Of a stretch of 64,000 bases of DNA, positions 19,383 to 35,231 are shown one piece after another; position 1 is the first letter of the stretch; each line of letters starts with the position of its first letter. Made by a program: the position numbers and the translations under genes. This DNA is from Solimonas flava DSM 18980 (GTDB taxonomy: Bacteria; Pseudomonadota; Gammaproteobacteria; Nevskiales; Nevskiaceae), in the NCBI RefSeq assembly GCF_000426685.1, contig NZ_AUFV01000001.1:496001-560000 (forward strand), written 5' to 3'. The notes beneath the pieces were generated by a model. That model was not told the DNA's origin. It worked only from the letters and a program-made list of their open reading frames with translations, and did not search any database.

Positions 19383-19422
19383 GCGGACGCGCGGCGCTGC
19401 CGCAGGGCCTGCCCGGCCGGCC

Positions 19423-20406
19423 CTACGGCAGCAGCACCGTCGAGCCGCTCGTGCGCCGTGCCTCGAGATCGCGATGCGCCTGCGCCGCGTCGCGCAACGC
19501 GTAGGTCTGGCCGATCTCGATGCGCACGGCGCCGCGGCGCACGACGTCGAACAGGGCGTTCGCACACGCGGCCAGCTCCGCCGGCGTGGCGATGTAATCG
19601 GCGAGCCGCGGCCGCGTCAGGAACAGCGAGCCCTTGCTCGCCAGCAGGCCCGGCGACACCGGCTCGACCGCGCCCGACGCATTGCCGAAGCTGACCAGCA
19701 TGCCGCGCGGCGCGAGGCTGTCGAGCGAAGCGGCGAAGGTGTCGCGGCCGACGCCGTCGTAGACCACCGGCACGCCGTGACCGCCGGTCAGCTCGCGCAC
19801 GCGGGCGGCGACGTCCTCGCGGCGGTAATGAATGAGGTGATCGCAGCCGTGCGCGCGCGCCAGCCGCGCCTTTTCCTCGCTGCCGACAGTCCCGATCACG
19901 GTCGCGCCGAGGTGCTTGAGCCACTGCGTCGCGATCAGGCCGACGCCGCCGGCCGCGGCGTGCAGCAGCACGGTCTGGCCGCGCTGCACCGGATACAGGC
20001 GGCGCAGCAGGTACTCGGCGGTCATGCCCTGCAGCATCATCGCCGCCGCGGTCGGCATGTCGATGTCGTCCGGCAGATGCACCAGACAGGCCGCCGGCAA
20101 CAGCCGCTGCTCGGCGTAGGCACCGAGCGGCCCGCTGCCACCGTAGGCGACGCGATCGCCGACCGCGAAGCCCTGCACGCCGGCGCCGACCGCAACGATG
20201 CGTCCGGCGCCTTCCGTGCCGAGCACGGACGGCAGCGCCACCGGATACAGACCGCTGCGGTGGTAGGTGTCGATGTAATTCAGACCGATCGCCTCGTGGC
20301 GGATCAGGACCTCGCCCGGCCCCGGCGCCGCCAGTTCGAGCGCGTCCCACTGCAGCACTTCCGGCCCGCCGTGGGCGTGGATGCGAATCGCATGGGTCGG
20401 ATTCAT
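19423..20406 (-). CDS. qor: NADPH:quinone oxidoreductase, zinc-independent MDR family
   Basis: A 327-residue medium-chain dehydrogenase/reductase identical in length to E. coli Qor. LNYIDTYHRSGLYP (about 42-55) and AAAGGVGLIATQWLKHLGA (about 148-166, NADPH loop AxxGGVG) are typical, and no structural-zinc cysteine cluster is present. It reduces quinones or related enones with NADPH. Its ATG overlaps the glgA stop codon (20403-20406), so it is translated as the second gene of a glgA-qor operon, an unusual partner for glycogen synthase. Confidence 0.93.
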   Translation of the reverse strand: MNPTHAIRIHAHGGPEVLQWDALELAAPGPGEVLIRHEAIGLNYIDTYHRSGLYPVALPSVLGTEGAGRIVAVGAGVQGFAVGDRVAYGGSGPLGAYAEQRLLPAACLVHLPDDIDMPTAAAMMLQGMTAEYLLRRLYPVQRGQTVLLHAAAGGVGLIATQWLKHLGATVIGTVGSEEKARLARAHGCDHLIHYRREDVAARVRELTGGHGVPVVYDGVGRDTFAASLDSLAPRGMLVSFGNASGAVEPVSPGLLASKGSLFLTRPRLADYIATPAELAACANALFDVVRRGAVRIEIGQTYALRDAAQAHRDLEARRTSGSTVLLP

Positions 20407-21854
20407 CGCGTCGTGTCTCCGGCGGCGGCGAGGCCGCGATACAGCGCTAGATAGGATTGCGCCGAAGCGCTCCACGAAAAATCGCGCGTCATGCCGGCGC
20501 GGCGCAGGCGCGCGCGCGTATCGGCCTGCTCGTACAGCTGCAGCGCGCGGCGCACGCCGTAGAGCAGACCGTCGGCGTCGGCGTCGTTGAACAGCACGCC
20601 GCTGGCGCTGCCGTCGGCCAGGCTCGCGGCATCGGCATCGACCACGGTGTCGATCAGGCCGCCGGTGCGGCGCACGACCGGGATCGCGCCGTAGCGCTGC
20701 GCGTACATCTGGTTGAGACCGCAGGGCTCGAAGCGCGACGGCATCAGCACCAGATCGGCGGCGGCATTGAGACGGTGCGCAAAGCGCTCGTCGTGGGCGA
20801 TGCGCAGCGCGACGCGGCCGGCCGGCGCCCGCGCGGCGAAATCCTGCAGCCGGCGCTGCAGCTCGGCGTCGCCGCTGGCCAGCAGCGCGTACTGCGCCGG
20901 CAGCTGCAGCAGTTCGTCCTGCGCGGCGACGATCAGATCGGCGCCCTTCTGCTCGGCGAGCCGGCCGATGAACACCACCAGCGGCCAGTCGCCAGACGCC
21001 AGGCCCAGCTCGGTCTGCAGCAGATACTTGTTGGCGGCCTTGCCGGGAGCGACGTCGTCGACCCCGTAGTGGCGCTCGATCAGCGGATCGCGGCGCGGAT
21101 CCCAGACCGCGGTGTCGATGCCGTTGGCGATGCCGTGCAGCGCCGCGGCGCGCCAGCGCAGCACGCCGTCGAGGCCATGGCCGTATTCGGGCGTCTGGAT
21201 CTCGCGCGCGTAGCTCGGGCTGACGGTGCTGATCGCATCGCTGTAGACGATGCCGGCCTTCATGCACGACCAGCGCCCCCAGAACTCCAGGCCGTCCGGC
21301 GTCCACCAGGCGTCGGGCAGCCCCAGCGCCTCGTACTGCGCGCGCTCGAACTGACCCTGGTAAGCGAGATTGTGAATCGTGTAGACCAGCGCCGGCCGCG
21401 GCGATGCCGAACGCAGCCAGGGCGCGGCGAGCGCGGCCTGCCAGTCGTGCAGATTGACGACGTCCGGCACGTAGTCCGCGTCGAACCCGCGGCCGAGCGC
21501 GGCGACCGCCTGCGCAAAGCAGGCAAAACGCAGGGCGTTGTCGGCGAACTCCGCGCCGCCGGCATCGCGGTACGGATCGCCGTCGCGCTCGTAGAGCCCG
21601 GCGTCGGCGACCAGATAGACCGGCAGCTCGCCGAGCGTGCCGCGCAGCAGCTGCAGCTCGCGACCGTGCGCGCTCAGCGTGCCGAGCGTGCGCACCGGTG
21701 CCAGACGCTCGCGCAGGCCGCGATAGCCGGGCAGCACGACGCGCGCATCGCAGCCGAGCGCACGCAGCGCCGGCGGCAGCGCGCCGATGACGTCGGCGAG
21801 CCCGCCGGTCTTGACCAGCGGAAAACATTCGGAGGCCGCGTGCAGGACATTCAT
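20403..21854 (-). CDS. glgA: Glycogen synthase (ADP-glucose), GT5
   Basis: A 483-residue enzyme adding glucose from ADP-glucose to alpha-1,4-glucan. The N-terminal ECFPLVKTGGLADV carries the KTGGL ADP-glucose-binding lysine (residue ~15). The C-terminal domain has LMPSRFEPCGLNQMYAQRYG and the second nucleotide-binding loop VRRTGGLIDTV. Length matches E. coli GlgA (477). It is divergent from glgC, which supplies its substrate, across a 211-bp gap in which I see no clear promoter or operator. Confidence 0.97.
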   Translation of the reverse strand: MNVLHAASECFPLVKTGGLADVIGALPPALRALGCDARVVLPGYRGLRERLAPVRTLGTLSAHGRELQLLRGTLGELPVYLVADAGLYERDGDPYRDAGGAEFADNALRFACFAQAVAALGRGFDADYVPDVVNLHDWQAALAAPWLRSASPRPALVYTIHNLAYQGQFERAQYEALGLPDAWWTPDGLEFWGRWSCMKAGIVYSDAISTVSPSYAREIQTPEYGHGLDGVLRWRAAALHGIANGIDTAVWDPRRDPLIERHYGVDDVAPGKAANKYLLQTELGLASGDWPLVVFIGRLAEQKGADLIVAAQDELLQLPAQYALLASGDAELQRRLQDFAARAPAGRVALRIAHDERFAHRLNAAADLVLMPSRFEPCGLNQMYAQRYGAIPVVRRTGGLIDTVVDADAASLADGSASGVLFNDADADGLLYGVRRALQLYEQADTRARLRRAGMTRDFSWSASAQSYLALYRGLAAAGDTTR

Positions 21855-22065
21855 GGGCTTGGTTCGGATCGTGCTAGGGCTACGGCGTCGCGCGCAATCC
21901 GCGTAGTGTAGAACGCCGCCATCGCACTGACTCGAACGCAGCGCAGAATTTCATTTCGTGAGCAGACGCGCGATAGTTCGGGGTGCAGCCGCACGGCGGC
22001 GGGCCGCGACCCGGCGCTGCGCCGGCAGTCTGGCTCGATGCATCCAGAAAAATACGGGAGTGCGC

Positions 22066-23322
22066 ATGACCGGTAACCGCGAAACACGCTTCGTCAGCCG
22101 CCTGACCCGCGAAACCCTCGCGCTGGTGATGGCCGGCGGACGCGGCACCCGCCTGATGCAGCTGACCTCGGCGCGCGCCAAGCCGGCGGTTCCGTTCGGC
22201 GGCAAGTTCCGCATCATCGACTTCACGCTGTCGAACTGCATCAACAGCGGCATCCGCCGCATCGGCGTGCTGACGCAGTACAAGAGCAATTCGCTGCTGC
22301 GACCGCTGCAGCTCGGCTGGAGCTTCCTGCGCGGCCAGCTCGGCGAGTTCGTCGAACTGCTGCCGGCCGAGCAGCGCGGCGAGATCGCCTCCTGGTACGC
22401 CGGCACCGCCGATGCCGTCTACCAGAATCTCGATTTCATCAAGGAGCATCAGCCGGCCTACGTGCTGATCCTCGCCGGCGATCACGTCTACAAGATGGAT
22501 TACGGCCGCATGCTGGCCCACCACGCCCGCACCGGCGCGATGATCACGGTCGGCTGCCTGGAAGTGCCGCTGCAGGAGGCCAGCGCCTTCGGCGTCATGC
22601 AGATCGACGAGAACACGCGCGTGCGCCGTTTCGACGAGAAACCGCGTGACCCGCAGCCGATGCCGGGCAAGCCGGACCGCGCGCTGGCGAGCATGGGCAT
22701 CTACGTGTTCGACGCCCACTTCCTGCTGCGCTGGCTGATGCGCGACGCCAGCATCGTCGAATCGAGCCACGACTTCGGCAAGGACGTGGTGCCTTCGGCG
22801 ATCGCCGAAGGCGGCGTCTACGCCTACGAGTTCACCGATCTCTACGATCCGGCGCGGCAGGGTTACTGGCGCGACGTCGGCACCGTCGACGCCTACTGGC
22901 AGGCCAATATCGAGCTCACCGACGTCACCCCCGAGCTGAACCTCTACGACGAGGAATGGCCGATCTGGACGCACACGCCGCAGGTGCCGCCGGCCAAGTT
23001 CGTGTTCGACGATCCGGAGCGGCGCGGCTGCGCGACCGACTCGCTGGTCAGCGGCGGCTGCATCGTCTCCGGCGCCCAGGTTCGGCGCAGCGTGCTGTTC
23101 TCGCGCGTGCGCATCGACAGCGGCAGCCATATCGAGGAAACCCTGCTGCTACCGGACGTGCGCGTCGGCCGCAACTGCCGCGTGCGCAAGGCGATCATCG
23201 ACGAAGGTTGCGAGCTGCCGGACGGCACCGTGATCGGCGAGGATCGCGAGCGTGACGCCCGCCTGTTCCACGTCAGCGAAGGTGGCGTCACGCTGGTGAC
23301 GCGCGAGATGCTGCTCGACTAA
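22066..23322 (+). CDS. glgC: Glucose-1-phosphate adenylyltransferase
   Basis: A 418-residue committed-step enzyme of glycogen synthesis (glucose-1-P + ATP to ADP-glucose). Nucleotide-binding [15 protein letters not shown] (about 20-34) and [16 protein letters not shown] (about 38-53) are intact; EKPRDPQ and DVGTVDAYW of the substrate site are present. The C-terminal left-handed beta-helix ([19 protein letters not shown]) carries allosteric contacts. The start is ATG 22066 with GGGAG upstream. Arg/Lys at the N-terminus ([18 protein letters not shown]) parallels the fructose-1,6-bisphosphate-regulated enterobacterial class. Confidence 0.97.
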   Translation: MTGNRETRFVSRLTRETLALVMAGGRGTRLMQLTSARAKPAVPFGGKFRIIDFTLSNCINSGIRRIGVLTQYKSNSLLRPLQLGWSFLRGQLGEFVELLPAEQRGEIASWYAGTADAVYQNLDFIKEHQPAYVLILAGDHVYKMDYGRMLAHHARTGAMITVGCLEVPLQEASAFGVMQIDENTRVRRFDEKPRDPQPMPGKPDRALASMGIYVFDAHFLLRWLMRDASIVESSHDFGKDVVPSAIAEGGVYAYEFTDLYDPARQGYWRDVGTVDAYWQANIELTDVTPELNLYDEEWPIWTHTPQVPPAKFVFDDPERRGCATDSLVSGGCIVSGAQVRRSVLFSRVRIDSGSHIEETLLLPDVRVGRNCRVRKAIIDEGCELPDGTVIGEDRERDARLFHVSEGGVTLVTREMLLD

Positions 23323-23492
23323 GGCGCCGCGTTCATGCCGCAGTCATGCCGGCCGATCGAGACTGCCGCGGCGTCCGTCACCCGATCCGTCCGCGCCCGC
23401 CCGATGCCGCCGATCCGCCACACCGCGCCCCATCGTCCGTATCACGCCGCCGCCCGGCGGCGGCCGGACGCGGCGCGCCGCAGGTCCTGACC

Positions 23493-26842
<3,350 letters not shown>

Positions 26843-26846
<4 letters not shown>

Positions 26847-29062
26847 ACGACCTGTCGCAAGTCGGTGATGACCGCAGCCTGCTGCTGCCGGAGGCGGCGC
26901 TCGCCGCCCTCGGCGGCGGCTATTGCGGCGACCCGTTCGCCTGGCTCGGCCCGCACGCCGACGGCAGCAACGGCACCACCATCGTGCGCGCCTACGCACC
27001 TGGCACCGAGCGCGTCGAGCTGATCGGCCGCGACGGCGCGCTGCTGGCGACGATGCAGGCGATCCAGATGCCCGGTCTCTACGCCGCGCGCATCGCCGGC
27101 GGCACCGCCTACCGGCTGCGCCTGCACTGGCTGGGCGCCACGCAGGAAACCGAAGACCCCTACGCCTTCGGTCTGCTGCTCGGCGAACTCGACCTCTACC
27201 TGATCGGCGAAGGCAGCCATCGCGAGCTCGGCCGCTGCCTCGGCGCGCAAGCGATGACGGTCAACGGCATCGACGGCGTGCGCTTCGCGGTCTGGGCGCC
27301 GAACGCGCGACGGGTGTCGGTGGTCGGCGACTTCAACAGCTGGGACGGCCGCCGGCACCTGATGCGCCTGCGCAAGCCGGCCGGCGTCTGGGAACTGTTC
27401 GTGCCGCGTCTGGCGCCGGGCACGCGCTACAAGTACGAGGTATTCGGCGCGCAGGGCCTGCTGCCGCTCAAAGCGGACCCGGTCGCACTGCAGAGCGAAG
27501 CGGCGCCCGGCACCGCGTCGGTGGTCGCCGCGGCCGATCGCCATATCTGGCAGGACCAGACCTGGATGGCGGAGCGCGCGCAGCGCCAGTCGACGCACGC
27601 GCCGCTGTCGATCTACGAGGTTCACGCCGGCTCGTGGCGGCGGCGCTGGGACGCCGGCCGGCCGCCGCCGGACTGGGACGAGCTCGCCGAACAGCTGATT
27701 CCGTACGTCGCCGGACTCGGCTTCACGCATATCGAGCTGCTGCCGATCATGGCGCATCCGTTCGGCGGCTCCTGGGGCTATCAGCCGCTCGGCCTGTACG
27801 CGCCGCAGGCCGAGTTCGGCGATCCGGACGCGTTCCGGCGTTTCGTCGACCGCGCGCACGGCGCCGGCATCGGCGTACTCCTCGACTGGGTGCCGGCGCA
27901 CTTCCCGACCGACGTGCACGGCCTCGCCCGTTTCGACGGCACCGCGCTGTACGAGCACGAGGACCCGCGCGAGGGTTTTCACCAGGACTGGAACACGCTG
28001 ATCTACAACCTCGGCCGCCGCGAGGTGCACGGCTTCATGCTGTCGAGCGCGCTGCACTGGCTGGAGCGCTACCACGTCGACGGCCTGCGCGTGGATGCCG
28101 TCGCCTCGATGCTCTACCGCGATTATTCGCGGCAGGCCGGCGAATGGGTTCCGAACCGCTACGGCGGCCGCGAGAACCTCGAGAACGTCGACTTTCTGCG
28201 CCACCTCAACGACGTCGTGCACGAGCGCTGCCCCGGCGCGCTGATGATCGCCGAGGAATCGACCGCCTGGCCCGGCGTGTCGCGGCCGACGCGCGACGGC
28301 GGCCTCGGCTTTTCGTACAAGTGGAACATGGGCTGGATGCACGACACGCTGCAGTACATCCACCGCGATCCGGTGCACCGTCACCATCACCACGACGAGC
28401 TGACCTTCGGCCTGATCTACGCCTTCTCCGAGAACTTCGTGCTGCCGCTGTCGCACGACGAAGTCGTGCACGGCAAGGGCTCGCTGCTCGGCAAGATGCC
28501 GGGCGACCGCTGGCAGCGCTTCGCCAACCTGCGCGCCTATTTCGGTTTCATGTGGTCGCACCCGGGCAAGAAGCTGCTGTTCATGGGCGGCGAGCTCGCC
28601 CAGGAACGCGAATGGGACCACGACGCCGAAATCGACTGGACCTCGCTGACCGACCCGCTGCATGCCGGCATGCAGCGCCTGGTCGGCGACCTCAATCACC
28701 TCTACGCCGCCGAGCCCGCGCTGCATGTCGCCGACGGCGAAGGCCGCGGCTTCCACTGGCTGGTCGGCGACGACCGCGCCAACAGCGTCTACGCCTACGT
28801 GCGCTACGGCGACGAGGCCGCGGCGCCGGTGATCGCGATCTGCAATTTCACGCCGGTGCCGCGCCGCGGCTACCGCCTCGGCTGTCCGCGTACCGGCCGC
28901 TGGCGCGAAATCCTCAACACCGATTCGCGCCATTACGGCGGCAGCGACATCGGCAACGCCGGCGAGCTGCAGGCCGCCGGCGATCCGCGCCACGGCCAGC
29001 CGTTCTCGCTGACGCTCGACCTGCCGCCGCTGGCCGTCGTCTGGCTGCGGCATGAATCCTGA
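26843..29062 (+). CDS. glgB: 1,4-alpha-glucan branching enzyme
   Basis: 739 residues, GTG start overlapping the treS stop. The N-terminal ~225 residues hold two beta-sandwich modules (N1 and CBM48), followed by the GH13 barrel: [12 protein letters not shown], nucleophile Asp in [14 protein letters not shown], acid Glu in [12 protein letters not shown], Asp in [16 protein letters not shown]-terminal beta domain follows. It forms alpha-1,6 branches in glycogen. Length is like E. coli GlgB (728), so this is the long two-module N-terminal type. Confidence 0.97.
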
Positions 29063-29135
29063 ATATCGTTTGGCTGATGCCCGCAGGCCGGTGCCGGCCT
29101 GAGGCCGTCCCGCCGCCGCGACAAGGAACCGTTCG

Positions 29136-31342
<2,207 letters not shown>

Positions 31343-31346
<4 letters not shown>

Positions 31347-33103
31347 GTCGCCACGCGTACCGTCTGCCGTTCGGTGCCGAACTGCTCGCCGACGGCGCGC
31401 GGACGCGCTTCCGTTTCTACGCACCGGCCCAGCGCGCAGTCGCGCTGGCGCTCGACGACGCGCCGCCGCAGCCGATGCAGCGCGGCGCCGACGGCTGCTT
31501 CGAGCGGGAAACCGTGGCCCCGCCCGGCAGCCGCTACCGCTACCGCCTCGACGACGGCCTCGCGGTACCCGATCCGGCGGCACGCGCGCAGGACGGCGAC
31601 GTGCACGGACCGAGCCTGGTCGTCGATCCGCGCGCCTATCGCTGGCAACACGAAAGCTGGCGCGGCCGTCCCTGGCACGAGACGGTGCTTTACGAGCTGC
31701 ACGTCGGCTGCTGCGGCGGCTACCGCGGCGTCGCCGCGCGGCTCGAAGCGCTGGCCGCGCTCGGCGTCACCGCGATCGAGCTGATGCCGCTCGCCGAATT
31801 CCCCGGTGCCCGCAACTGGGGCTACGACGGCGTGCTGCCGTACGCGCCGGAAGCCTCGTACGGCACGCCCGACCAGCTCAAGGCGCTGATCGACACCGCG
31901 CACGGCCTCGGCCTGATGGTATTCGTCGACGTTGTCTACAACCACTTCGGCCCGGACGGCAATTACCTGCATGCCTATGCGCCGGACTTCTTTCGCGCCG
32001 ACCGCCACACGCCGTGGGGCGCGGCGATCGACTTCCGGCAGCGCGCGGTACGCGATTACTTCATCGGCAATGCGCTGTACTGGCTGCTCGAATACCGCAT
32101 CGACGGCCTGCGTCTCGACGCCGTGCACGCGATCGAGGAACGCGATTTTCTGGTCGAGCTGGCCGCCCGCGTCCGCGCCGGGACCGAAGCGGGGCGCCAC
32201 GTGCATCTGGTGCTGGAGAACGGCGACAACGACCTCGCGCTGCTCGCCAGCGGCTATACCGCGCAGTGGAACGACGACGCGCACCACGCGCTGCATGTCC
32301 TGCTCAGCGGCGAGCACGAGGGCTACTACGCGCGCTTCGCGGTGCGGCCGGCGGCGCTGCTGGCGCAGATCCTCGCCGAAGGACTCGCCTACCCCGGCCT
32401 GCCGCCGCCCGGCGCCCCCCCGCCGACGCTGCCGCCGGACGCCTTCGTGCTGTTCCTGCAGAACCACGATCAGATCGGCAACCGCGCGCACGGCGAACGT
32501 CTGATCACGCTCGCCGAGCCCGAAGCGCTGCGCGCGGCCGTCGCGCTGCAGCTGCTGTGTCCGCAGATCCCGCTGCTGTTCATGGGCGAGGAATGGGGCT
32601 GCCGCACCCCGTTCCTGTTCTTCACCGACCACGACGCGACGCTGGCGCCGAAAGTCGCCGCCGGCCGTCGCGCCGAGTTCGCGCATTTCGCCGCCTTCGC
32701 CGACCCGCTGCGCCGCGAGCGCATTCCCGATCCCAATGCGCCGCCGACCTTCGCGCAGTCCTGCCCCGATTTCACCGCCGCCGCGCACGGCGAATGGCAG
32801 GCCTACTACCGCGTGCTGCTGGCGCTGCGCCGCCGCGAGCTGATGCCGCGCCTGTCCGGCGCGCGCAGCGCCGGTGCCGAAGCGGCCGGCGCGCGCGCCG
32901 TCGCGGCGCGCTGGCGGCTCGGCGACGGCAGCCTGCTGACACTGGTACTGCAGCTCGGCGGCGAAGCGCTGCCCGCGACGCTGCCCGCCGGGCGCCTGCT
33001 GTTCGAAAGCCGCGCCGGCGCCGCCGCCGAGCTGGCGCGCGGCGCGCTCGTCGCGCCCGCCTGCTGTGCCTTTCTCGACGACCCACGACCGGAGTCCGCA
33101 TGA
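31343..33103 (+). CDS. treZ: Malto-oligosyltrehalose trehalohydrolase
   Basis: A 586-residue GH13 enzyme releasing trehalose from malto-oligosyltrehalose. The N-terminal ~100-residue beta domain precedes the barrel: VFVDVVYNHFGPDGNY, nucleophile Asp in GLRLDAVHAIEE, acid Glu in LVLENGDND, Asp in LQNHDQIGNRAHG. LFMGEEWGCRTPFLFFTDH is typical of TreZ. ATG 31343 overlaps the glgX stop. Its substrate is made by TreY, which normally sits in the same cluster but is absent here. Confidence 0.95.
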
Positions 33104-35187
33104 GCGACGCCGCCCTGCAGCACCTCGCCGAACGCGCCGGCATCGCGCTGCGCTGGACCGACTATCGCGGCACGCCGCGCAGCGTCAGCGACGATACCCT
33201 GCGTGCCGTGCTCGGCGCGCTGGAGATTCCGTGCGCGACGCCGGCGCAGATCGCCGACAGCGCGGCACGGCTCGAAGCCGAGGACGCCGATCCGCTGCGC
33301 GCGCCGCTGCTGACCGCAGTCGCCGGTGCGCACTGGTCGCTGGCCGCGCCGCAGCTCGCCGGCCGGCGCCTGCCGGTGCGGCTCGAGGACGGCGGCACGC
33401 GCGAACTGCACTTCGCGGCCGACGGCGCCGGCGCCGGCACGGCGATGACGCTGCCGCCCGGCTATCACCGCCTCACGCTCGACGACGGCGAGCGCACGCT
33501 GGCGGTCGCGCCGCCGCGCGCCTGGGGCGTCAGCGACGCCGCCGGCGCGCGCCGTGCCTGGGGCGTCGCGGCCCAGCTCTACGCCCTGCGCCGCGACGGC
33601 GATCTCGGCATCGGCGACTTCACGGCGCTTGCCGACTTCGCCGAACGGGCCGGCGCGCGCGGCGCCGATGCCGTCGCCGTCAGCCCGGTGCACGCGCTGT
33701 TCTCGGCCGACGTGCATCACTACAGCCCGTACGCGCCGTCGAGCCGCCTGTTCTTCAACGTCCTGCACGCCGATCCGGCGCTGCTGCTCGGCAGCACGCC
33801 GACGCAGGCGCTGCTCGGCGAGCTCGGCCTCGATGCGGAGGCGGCGCGGCTCGCAGCGCTGCCGCTGGTCGACTGGCCGGCGAGCGGCCGCGCGCGCCTC
33901 GCGCTGCTGCGCGCCGCCCACGGCCGGCTGGCGGCGCGCCTGCGCCCGGACGATCCGCTCGGGCTCGAATTCCAGCGCTTCGTCGACGACGGCGGCGAAG
34001 CGCTGCTCGATCACGCCCGCTTCGAGGTGCTGCACGCGCAGCAGCTCGCGCAAGGCCGCTGGTCCTGGCGCGAATGGCCGGCCGGGCTGCGCGATCCGCG
34101 CAGCGCCGCCGTCGCTGCCGCCGCGGCGGCGCAGGCCGACGAACTGCAGTTTCACCTGTTCGCGCAGTGGCTCGCCGCGCGCGGTCTGGCGCAGGCGCAG
34201 CGCGCGGCGCGCGACGCCGGCATGGCGATCGGCCTGATCGGCGATCTGGCGGTCGGCACCGACAGCGGCGGCAGCCACGCCTGGAGCCGCCAGGCCGATA
34301 TGCTGGGCGGCCTGTCGGTCGGCGCCCCGCCCGATCTGCTCAACGCGCTCGGCCAGAGCTGGGGCCTGACCGCGTTTTCGCCGCGGTCGATGCGCCGGCG
34401 CGGCTTCAGCGCCTTCATCGAGCTGCTGCGCGCGGCGCTGCGCCACGTCGGCGGCCTGCGCATCGACCACGTGCTCGGGCTGATGCGCCTGTGGCTGGTG
34501 CCGCAGGGCGCGCACGCGACCGAGGGCGCGTACCTGAAATGTCCGTTCGACGATCTGCTGCGCCTGGTCGCGCTCGAATCGCAGCGGCATCGCGCGGTGA
34601 TCGTCGGCGAGGATCTCGGCACCGTGCCCGACGGCATCCGCGACGCGCTGTACGGCTGCGGGCTGATGGGCATGCGCGTGCTGTGGTTCGAAACCGACCA
34701 CGGCCTGTACGTGGAGCCCTCGCGCTGGCCGCGCGAGGCGATGGCGACCACCACCACGCACGATCTGCCGACCGTCGCCGGCTGGTGGCACGGCCGCGAT
34801 CTGGACTGGCGCGCGCAGCTGAACCTGTTCGCCCCCGACAGCGACCGCGCGCACGAATACACGCAGCGCGCGGACGAACGGGTCAGGCTGTGGGCCGCGT
34901 TCCGCCACGCCGGCGTCGCCGCCACCGAAACGCCGCCGGCACCGGATCAGCCGGACGATGCGATCGACGCGGCGCTGCGTTTCGTCGCGCGCACGCCTTC
35001 GGATCTGGCGGTCGTGCCGGTCGAAGACATCGCCGGCATCGTCGAGCAGCCGAACCTGCCGGGCACCACCGTCGAGCATCCAAACTGGCGCCGGCGTCTG
35101 CCGGCCGACACCGCGACGCTGTTCGCCGAAGCGCGCGCCGACCGGCGCCTGGACCTGCTCGCCGCCGAGCGGCCGTCGCGCGGCTAG
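33100..35187 (+). CDS. malQ: 4-alpha-glucanotransferase (amylomaltase), GH77
   Basis: 695 residues, close to E. coli MalQ (694) including the long N-terminal extension. ATG 33100 with GGAG 5 bases upstream overlaps the treZ stop. GH77 motifs: YSPYAPSSRLFFN, nucleophile Asp in LRIDHVLGLMRLW, acid Glu in IVGEDLGTVP, Asp in TTTHDLPTVAGWW. It transfers maltodextrin segments, lengthening short oligosaccharides left by GlgX/GlgP so that phosphorylase or TreZ-type enzymes can use them. It is the last gene of the five-gene plus-strand run; glgP converges from the other side. Confidence 0.96.
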   Translation: MSDAALQHLAERAGIALRWTDYRGTPRSVSDDTLRAVLGALEIPCATPAQIADSAARLEAEDADPLRAPLLTAVAGAHWSLAAPQLAGRRLPVRLEDGGTRELHFAADGAGAGTAMTLPPGYHRLTLDDGERTLAVAPPRAWGVSDAAGARRAWGVAAQLYALRRDGDLGIGDFTALADFAERAGARGADAVAVSPVHALFSADVHHYSPYAPSSRLFFNVLHADPALLLGSTPTQALLGELGLDAEAARLAALPLVDWPASGRARLALLRAAHGRLAARLRPDDPLGLEFQRFVDDGGEALLDHARFEVLHAQQLAQGRWSWREWPAGLRDPRSAAVAAAAAAQADELQFHLFAQWLAARGLAQAQRAARDAGMAIGLIGDLAVGTDSGGSHAWSRQADMLGGLSVGAPPDLLNALGQSWGLTAFSPRSMRRRGFSAFIELLRAALRHVGGLRIDHVLGLMRLWLVPQGAHATEGAYLKCPFDDLLRLVALESQRHRAVIVGEDLGTVPDGIRDALYGCGLMGMRVLWFETDHGLYVEPSRWPREAMATTTTHDLPTVAGWWHGRDLDWRAQLNLFAPDSDRAHEYTQRADERVRLWAAFRHAGVAATETPPAPDQPDDAIDAALRFVARTPSDLAVVPVEDIAGIVEQPNLPGTTVEHPNWRRRLPADTATLFAEARADRRLDLLAAERPSRG

Positions 35188-35204
35188 ATCAGCGCGCGGC
35201 TAGA
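35178..35204. repeat. Duplicated 11-bp segment at the malQ stop codon
   Basis: GCGCGGCTAGA occurs at 35178-35188, covering the malQ stop TAG, and again at 35194-35204, period 16. It looks like a short duplication at the gene end. Confidence 0.8.
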
Positions 35205-35231
35205 CCGGCGCGGCGCGCACGGCGGCGCCGT

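Noticed and set aside
19423-21828. 801-codon frame joining the qor region to upstream sequence
   Set aside because: Only the last 327 residues are Qor; the rest is an out-of-frame shadow of glgA. It is not a fusion.
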